Source: Aedes albopictus (taxonomy: Eukaryota > Arthropoda > Insecta > Diptera > Culicidae). Taken from it: a DNA stretch of 64,000 nucleotides. Shown piece after piece: positions 56,551 through 64,000 of the stretch. The translations under genes were made by a program, and so were the position numbers. Within the stretch, counting starts at the first letter, position 1. Each line of letters starts with the position of its first letter. The notes below the pieces were generated by a model. The model did no database searches. It saw only the letters and a program-made list of their open reading frames with translations, and had not been told where the DNA came from. Where the stretch lies: contig NC_085137.1 in NCBI RefSeq assembly GCF_035046485.1, positions 443,366,334-443,430,333 of the forward strand. Reading direction: 5' to 3'.

Positions 56551-57082
56551 GAGGCAAAACATTAGTTGGCACGCACGAATTTCACAGTTTTAAGGTCGTT
56601 GGGTTGGCAGCAATGGCTGTCAGAGGCCAAAGCGATTGAAACGATGGTTGTGTGAAGGAAAATCGGGAAAATGTTTTTCATTTTCCTTTGGACTATGCCT
56701 GTTGGTTCGTAAACAACAAGCGTTCACTTCGCCAGTAAAGAGCGCTGTGGTTTTATGTAGGGTTTGATGAATAAGTTGTTCATCTGTTTGTATGAACATG
56801 CGCAGTCGGTCATGTTTAATAAACATTGTTTATTTCATTCATGCAAACGGTTTTATCATTTGAATTTTGTAGTTTGTATTACAATATCTTCCTTTCTTTA
56901 AACAGATGACAATTTTAATTGAGCTTAGGGTATGTGCAGCCTTCTCCAGCCTACGCCCCATGTTCATACTATTCTAAAAAAATAGACGATTGGTTCTTAA
57001 AAATTGTTTCCGTTCTTTAAATACAATATAAAAACAAAACAAATAGTGCCTATAGCTTAGTTTTCAATAGGATGAAAATTGG
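56551..57082. other. Upstream flank of the membrane-protein gene, no gene recognised
   Basis: Unique sequence with a 68-codon minus-strand frame lacking domains; probably promoter and intergenic DNA. Confidence 0.4.
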
Positions 57083-57086
57083 AGCA

Positions 57087-58665
57087 GGGGATTTTTTTTA
57101 TTACCGAACAGGTTTGGGCCGAAGGGTCTCCGATTTCAATGAAAATTTCACCAGGACTAGAGGTCGTAGATATATGATCATATATGGAACTCAAAAAAAT
57201 CATAGCGGAATATTTTCCCGAAAAACGCTAGATGAAATTTCACGATTTTCCAAAATTTTGTAAAATACCCCGAACTTCAAAAAATCATATCTCAAAAACT
57301 ATGCATCATAGAACAAACTTTTTTAGTAAAATTGACGCCAAATTACCTCAGCAATCCAATAAAAATACAATGAGAAAACAAGTTCTCAGAAAATGTTTCA
57401 CCATGGTGAAAAAACGTCTAAAAATGCTGTTAAAAGTACCGTCTGTATCATAGATTATTTTGAACAAAATTTGTCCTAGCGCAAAAACTAATGTTCTTCC
57501 TTTCGTTCTTTGACACCAAAATGGAATCTCTTACCGTTTTGGAGATATAGCCAAAAAACCAACGACCAGTCGCTATATTTTCATAGGAAACCATCTACAA
57601 CAGCGGCCGTTCACCTGTTGCAACATATTTGCTTTGCAACGAGCAAGTGACATACGCTAATTGTAACATAACTTTGACACTAACGTGCATCGGTGTGCAC
57701 TGACAGCACATATATGGCACTTGAGTGCCTTTTAAATGCATTAAATAGTCATATTTTGCAATGATCGGGTTTCTAACTAAAATGTGTTTCAAATAACGGG
57801 TTAACAACGAGCTAATGCCACCGGTGAGCGTTAAATTACTTATGGCACTCATACCCTATATGTTTTCCATTTCAATGTAAAAAAAAAACAATGAAAACAA
57901 AGAAAACTATTAACGAAGAATGGTTACTGCTCAGCAAAATATTTGAAATTATACCCGACAAGAAAAAAAATGACGAATTTCTATCTCATTTAACATCAAA
58001 TAATTTCTTGTATGAAATATTGAACGCAGGTATCAGAAGGTATCAGAAGGCCGGCTCCAGAGGCACGTTATCCTCCATTTGGGACATTTGTGCCATCGCC
58101 ATACATATGAGCCTATTTCATCATTTACCTGAGGGAGAATGGGACAAGGGATGGGAATTGGGGAAGGGAAAGGTGATGAAATAGGAAGGGGTGCCCTAGA
58201 AGAGGGAATGAACGCATAAGCGCAACGAGAGCTCATAGCTCATACCACAACGGCGTTAATCAGTGCCCTGAAAAGGACACTGTAAAACGCATAAGCGTAA
58301 AAAGAGCCTATAGCTCATTGGAGGCAGCTTGCGACGTCATGCGAAAACAAAGAAAACTATTAACGAAGAATGGTTACTGCTCAGCAAAATATTTGAAATT
58401 ATACCCGACAAGAAAAAAAATGACGAATTTCTATCTCATTTAACATCAAATAATTTCTTGTATGAAATATTGAACGCAAGCTTCATACTGACAGCAAGCT
58501 GGAAATTTATGAACCGATGGAAAAATGTGTGCGATACGACGAGGTCCTATGATTTTTTTGAATTCCATATATGATCATATATCCACGACCTCTAGCACTG
58601 GTGAAATTTTCATGAAAATCGGAGACCCTTCGGCCCAAAGTGTTCGGTAATAAAAAAAAATCCCC
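57087..58665. mobile_element. 1.58-kb element with ~130-bp terminal inverted repeats
   Basis: The left end GGGGATTTTTTTTATTACCG through about 57205 is matched by the reverse complement of about 58540-58665 (shared words GGTCTCCGATTT, GAAATTTCACCAG, ATATGATCATATAT). A 4-bp AGCA flanks both ends (57083-57086, 58666-58669), a possible target duplication. Inside, a 136-bp sequence occurs twice (57893-58028 and 58343-58478) and encodes the same lysine-rich peptide start (INEEWLLLSKIFEIIPDKKK), possibly a transposase remnant. Superfamily not recognised. Confidence 0.6.
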
Positions 58666-61380
58666 AGCACTATGCTGAAGATGGGTTCCGTTCTCCTAAT
58701 TGAAAAATCAAAATTTTCAAAATTATTCGCAGCTTCGTAAATATAAGAAAAGATATCAGCTATTTTTTAAAATGTTGTGCAATTCTTTTTCATATTTACT
58801 ATGGAATTTGATTCCACCATCCTGAACATAATAAAATCATCTATATGATGTTCCTAATCCGTAATGCCATTATGGTAACGACATATTCTTCTTAAAAAAT
58901 AAGACACCGTCCACGGTTTTTTGTGGCCTCGTATGTGTTACTGTAGTTAGTTTTCCCAACGTTTTGTGTCCTCATCCGTGCATTAAGAAACTCTGTGATA
59001 TAAGGACTTTCAGGGATTGCTTCAAGAATCCCTCCAAATCGAATAAATATTTTGGAGACTCTTTCAGATATTCGTTCCGTGATTTCTTCACATATTTTTA
59101 TAAATTACTCCACAAAATTCTCCTGAATTTTTTTAAGGGCTCTTCAAAAAATCTATTAAAGATTCATTCGAAATTTTTTATTCATGTATTTCTTTATATT
59201 ATTCTGGAAAATCCTACATGGATTGCTTCAGAAATTATTCCATGAATTCGTTTCGAAATCCTTTAGAGATTCCTTCCAAAATTCTTTAAGAAATTCTTTA
59301 ATTGCAGAAAATTATCGAAGGATTCGTTTTAAAATAGATTAGATGCACTAGCTGAGGAAATTCGTCGAAACATTCTTCAGGTCAAGTGATGCTTTAGGTA
59401 TTTCTTCAGAAACTCTTCCAGGGATCTGGAAGAAATTTTGCCAGGAATGTCATCGGAGATTCTTATGAGAAATCTTTCAGGAATTCTTCCAGTTTCCTCT
59501 AGAATTTCCTCGAATGTTTTCCTGAGTCAATTTCAGAAATTAATTTAGGTGCTTTTTATATTAAGCCTTCCTTAGATTGATTCCTAAGTTATTCCATCGA
59601 TTCTTTTAAAAACCTTCCTGGAATTTCTTCCATTGATTTCCTTACAAAGTTCATTTATTCCTTCTGAATTTTCTTTGGAGTATCCTCAAGAAACTTCTTC
59701 TAAAATTCCTATTAAAAATCTTCTGTGGGCTTCCTTTAGAACAGGCTTGTCCGCACTGAGCGCATGACGGCATTGTACACAAATTACGTAACGCTATAGG
59801 GGGAGGGAGGGAGTACAGATTAGCGATACGATCCATACATTTTTTTTTTTGGTATTTCATACAAAAAGCGTTACATGGGGGGAGGGAGGGGATCTGAAAA
59901 GGCCAAGTTTTGCGTTACGTAATTAGTCTACAATGCCCAATTCTGCTCTTTGGATTAACACCATTAAGCTCATCATAAATCTTTTTATCTTTTTTATCAA
60001 ATACATCCTAGAAGGAAAAAAAAAAAAACGTACGGCAGGGCACCACGGAGTGCGCAGAGAGTTTCACCCGGGTGAAAACACTCCAGTGAATTTCACTGAC
60101 AACGAACAACACACGAAACACCCAGTGGTCCAGTGGCCCAGGTAGATCCAAAGACACCTACTCCTACAGCACTTGCTGCCTTGGAACCGTCTGAGTACCG
60201 GATATCAGCGTTTGAATAGGGTAGAAGAATTTCAGAAACTATTCCGATAATTTGGTCTTTAAATTTTTCATAGTTTCTATTAGATATTCTTTTTTATTTT
60301 TTTCAAGATTTTTCATCGTCATCAGGGTTTTCATCAGATATTCCCTCGTAAATTTCTCCAAGAACACTTTTAGGTAGATTTCTATTGGTTCCTATTAAAA
60401 CCTATAAGGAATTACTTTAGAAATTCTTCTAGGAATTCGTTGAAAAAAGCGTAAATACCTCCAGGAATTCCTTCAGATTTTTATTGAGAATTATTTCAAA
60501 TATTCTTTCACAAGTTCTTCTTGTAATTTCTTTTTGAAATTTTCAAGATGTTCTTTCAGGAGTTCATGCAGGTATTTCTTTGGCAAGTTCCCACACCATT
60601 GTTTAGGAATTGCTGTAGGGATTTCATTGAAAATCACCGCAAGAATGTGACCATATTTTTTCCGGAAATTCATCCTGAAAAAATGCTACAGCTATTCCTC
60701 CACAGATTCCTGTAGAAGTTCATACACAGTACTCTTCAAGATTTCCTCCAGCTATTCCATAATATATTTCCCCAGGAATTTATCTGACATTTCCTTTAAG
60801 CACTCATAATTTCCCCACGGATTCTTTAAGTAATTTATTCTAAAATATTTTCCAGAAATTTGTACGGAAATCCTTTAGACATATTTCTACAGTTTTTTGC
60901 AGATGTTCATTTTTGCGTTTCTCCTGTTATACCTGTAGGATTGTTTTTTTTTTTTTTCAGAAAATTTATACACAGATTTTACCAGGAATCCTTTCAGAAA
61001 ATCATCTAATGTAGTTTTATTAACGAATTCCACCAGGAATTCCTCTGTAAATGCCTGAATATTTTTTTATAGGTCTCCTGAATCAAGGTTTTCCCCGAAC
61101 CTAAAGGTTTCCGCAATAAGATCGCAAGAAATTCCTCCTGAGATTTCTTCAAGAATTTTCCAGGGATTTCTTCAGATTTCTCTCCAAAGATCAAAAGTAC
61201 AACCTAACATTTCTTCAGTGATTCTATTGAAGATTTCTTTAAAAAAAATACTTGATAGATTCAGAAACTTCGGTCTTTCTGAAAATATATTTACATCCAG
61301 AATTATCTTCAGAATTGTGGAGATTTCTTCAGAAATGTTAGCAAGTGATTTATTCAAAATTTATTCCACCCAACTAAAAA
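58666..61380. repeat. AT-rich flank, then degenerate ATTCC field
   Basis: 58666-58960 holds nothing recognisable. From about 58990 to 59750 and 60230 to 61380 the sequence consists of decayed AATTCTTCAGGAATT units. The field is interrupted by the MITE at 59769-59937 and by an unidentified GC-richer block at about 60010-60230. Confidence 0.6.
59769..59937. mobile_element. 169-bp MITE, GGCATTGTA...AATTACGTAACGC ends
   Basis: Terminal inverted repeats of 26 bp with two mismatches, starting GGCATTGTA and containing AATTACGTAACGC, enclose a G-rich GGGGGAGGGAGGG in both halves. It is related to the interrupted copy at 16367-16640. Confidence 0.75.
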
Positions 61381-63336
61381 TCACTCATTTAACAGGCACC
61401 ATTATGACGAATTAATTCAGCGTGATGTTGAAAAACATTTGAATTACTTTGACGTACAATCTATGTTCGGGTTTTGTTCACACAAATTTGGAGAAGTTAT
61501 AAAGCATCATGTTGTGCACCAACTTAATTTTTTGTTGTTCAAAGCGTTTTACAAATGTACAAGAAAGTTGTTATTAAGCTTTGGCAAAAATGACTGAAAA
61601 TAAATAAAATGCAAAAATGTTGAACTCTCACGAGAGTAATTATTTGCTCTCATGTTGAGAACACCTATTATGAAACAAGAATTACATATAAAATTACTTA
61701 AATCCGGATTAGAACTCGAGACCTGTCGATTGCTAGCCGCATGCCTTCCTATCTGCGCCATCCTAGAGATGGTGAGATGCAGCACCCAAAGCAAAACATA
61801 ATCTTCCATTGACTCAATAATGATCACTCCTGAACTTGTGTGCAGCAGTGGTGAATTAGCACAGCACGTGGTAATCAACTGAACAACGCCTTATACTTCC
61901 ACAACTGTTCAGCCCAAAACACGTGTTTTCCATTCTGATTTCGCTGTCAGTATTTCTAGCGCACGGTGAGAAAACTTGTATCGAATGCGGCCAAAAAGTG
62001 TTGGTCCTTATTGAAATATTGTTTCCAGACGAACTAATTGCGATATGAATATGTTTTTATTTTTATTATTAAATATCGATCTTTAAAAATGTATGACAAT
62101 ATGTGGTGCGGTATGGTCTTGGACATGGTGCATTCACAGCATCTGTTCATGTAATCTACTCATGCTCAGTCGAAGATCCGTTAAGCATTTTTTTATTTAT
62201 GCTTTTGTCATGGAATCTTGATATTATGTTCAATAAATAGTGCATAAAGATGTTTAGGGATACTTAAAATGTGTTGATTTCTGAATGCTGTTTGGTTATC
62301 TAGGTGACTGTGGGAACAATATTCAGTAAACACGATAGCACTGAAATGTCAAATGCATCGATCCAAGCGTCTCTTACAATCGAACTGCTGCGGAAGATAA
62401 AAAATATAATAATCAAGGTACAAGACATCTTGTTACAGACTATTAATAATAAATAAATGCCTCATTTTTACGTTGATTACGTCGCTTGGAACTCAATGTT
62501 AAACGACATAATTCTATTCTGTTTTATTTTATGTAATTCGTTTAAAATTTTGGTTCTTCAATAACTTTGTTGTCTAAACAGTTTTGGCCATGATTTATCC
62601 CATTATCCGAACAAAGTTTATATGACAAGTGAAAAGCACATTGTTCAGGAGCATATGTTTATCGATTCATCAGCTTAATAAGATGCAGACAAATGTTTTG
62701 TTAAACTCTTTTGTTAAGGAATCAATGCCTGTCGATTAAATTTTTTGCTAAACTTGTGAAAATTGTTTAAATTTATCTTTGCTGATACCGATGAGGAAAG
62801 TCGAACATTGACTATTTTCTCAATTGGAAAATCATTTAAACAATAATTTGTAGAGCATAATTTTAGTTCAGCTATCATCACCATTATTTAGCAAGCTTGC
62901 TTGTTTGTGACTTGCAATTGTTAGTTGGGCATTGAGTTTTTTGGAAATTCATTCAGAAAAATCTTTACAAATTCTAAAGGATTTTCTTCGGAAATTCTAA
63001 AACACCTCCCGTAATTTCTGCAAAAACTCCTACAAGGATTTTCCAGCGGTTCCATCATAAATATCTACTGAGATGTCTTTGGAAATCCTTGCAGAATTTA
63101 TCTAATATTCATTCGAGGATTTTTCAGAAATCCTTTCAGAGATTTCACAAAAAAATACTTAAAAATGTTTCAAGGAATCCCTGAAGAAATTTCTAAGAAA
63201 TTTCTAGAGGTTTTTTTTTTCAAGAAATGCCTTAACAATTCCTGGATATACTGGAGGAATTCGTAAACAAAAATTCATGAAGAAAATTCTGCAGTTATAT
63301 CTGGAGCAATGCCTAGGAGAATACCTGAAGAAACAC
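61381..63336. other. No gene recognised; one tRNA-like segment
   Basis: Unique-looking AT-rich sequence apart from a tRNA-like stretch at 61700-61770 and decayed ATTCC repeats at 62940-63330. No supported coding region. Confidence 0.4.
61700..61770 (-). repeat. tRNA-like segment (SINE head or decayed tRNA)
   Basis: On the minus strand GATGGCGCAGATAGGAAGGC resembles an A-box region and GAGTTCTAATCCGG a B box, about 45 nt apart, with a central GGCTAGCAATC. No closed acceptor stem is visible, so it is unlikely to be a working tRNA. Confidence 0.4.
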
Positions 63337-63341
63337 TTTAA

Positions 63342-63995
63342 GCAGAGAAGAGAAGGGCATCTCAGAACAAACCGAACACACGAAAAGTGATAAATTTTAG
63401 GCGTGAAAAATCGACTCGATTTATTTTGTTTCTACCCATTTCGTTTCCATCGTGTATAAACGTCAAAACAACTGCATGGCTCAAAGTATATTGATTATTT
63501 CAGGTATAATCAAAATTAATGAACAGATGACGTCATATCGATGATAAATTATCTTATTCTTCGAAATTTTGTTTCCTTGAGAGCATATCAATTGTTGTTT
63601 CGACCACTATTGCAATAATATGGTGCACGTACCAAAGATGTTTTTTGCAATTGCAGGCTGTTATAAAGCATAATAATGGTGTTTTAATCATTTTTCTTGA
63701 TTATCATAACGGTCTCATACATATTCCCATCACTATTGTATCGCGTACCCTATTTACGGTTTTAAGAGATAAGCAACTTTGACTGTGTCCCCGAAATACA
63801 TTCTAGTTAAACACATTTTTTTTTGCGAATCAGTTTTTGAGTTGATGTACCTGCCTCCGAAATACTTTGCTTTTTCGTGTCAACACGGTTGAAATTTTCC
63901 GTGTAAAAAGTGTGGCTTCAACCGCTAGATGTCGCGACCAACGGCATCAAATATTTATCAATTTCTGACTCGGGAGATGGCCTTCTCTTCTCTGC
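63342..63995. mobile_element. 654-bp MITE ending at the window edge
   Basis: Terminal inverted repeats begin GCAGAGAAGAGAAGG at both ends and extend with one or two mismatches into GCATCTC/CCATCTC. The flanks are a perfect 5-bp TTTAA (63337-63341 and 63996-64000; a TTAA reading is also possible). No transposase inside. Confidence 0.8.
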
Positions 63996-64000
63996 TTTAA

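Noticed and set aside
61700..61770. Functional tRNA gene
   Set aside because: Box-like sequences are imperfect and no acceptor stem is visible; more likely a SINE head or decayed tRNA.

Overview
The window looks like repeat-dominated, AT-rich nuclear DNA of a culicine mosquito, most likely Aedes. This is inferred from the density and style of the mobile elements (RTE-clade LINEs, tRNA-derived SINEs, DD37D mariner, many small MITEs, ATTCC-type minisatellites) and from one short-intron protein gene; no database was searched. There is no prokaryotic gene organisation. Almost every long open frame is a by-product of tandem repeats or a broken transposon.

Layout. 1-5.2 kb: an old SINE, a 12-bp ATTCC minisatellite field and a ~125-bp tandem repeat. 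5.2-12.55 kb: a minus-strand RTE LINE whose endonuclease domain is split by a ~6.1-kb segment. That segment is bordered by inverted arrays of a 16-bp repeat (Foldback-like) and contains a palindromic repeat cluster holding a structurally complete Tc1/mariner DD37D transposon with an intact transposase. 12.7-25 kb: unique stretches alternating with degenerate ATTCC fields and several foldback MITEs. 25.3-27.1 kb: a ~150-165-bp satellite, then a 403-bp near-perfect palindrome carrying hammerhead-like motifs. 28.78-29.60 kb: a solo LTR with 5-bp target duplication. 29.9-31.1 kb: a 78-bp tandem repeat and a SINE. 35.9-38.6 kb: a second RTE LINE with two nested MITEs. 38.65-41.66 kb: a 3-kb satellite of 22/23/24-bp hairpin-forming units. 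43.19-47.27 kb: a SINE split by a 3.78-kb Ty3/gypsy-type element with identical 148-bp LTRs. 50.6-54.2 kb: a degenerate repeat field with two inserted elements carrying hammerhead-like cores. 55.4-56.55 kb: the one convincing host gene, three exons on the minus strand encoding a 112-residue protein with three predicted membrane segments. 57.1-64 kb: further MITEs, ATTCC repeats and a complete MITE ending exactly at the window edge.

The observations I rate highest are: (1) the Foldback-like element with mirrored 16-bp arrays that splits one RTE copy; (2) the gypsy-type element with two frame-preserving intron-like segments and identical LTRs despite a damaged coding region; (3) hammerhead-like motifs shared by otherwise unrelated repeats; (4) the small membrane-protein gene. 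All family assignments are by reading motifs only.
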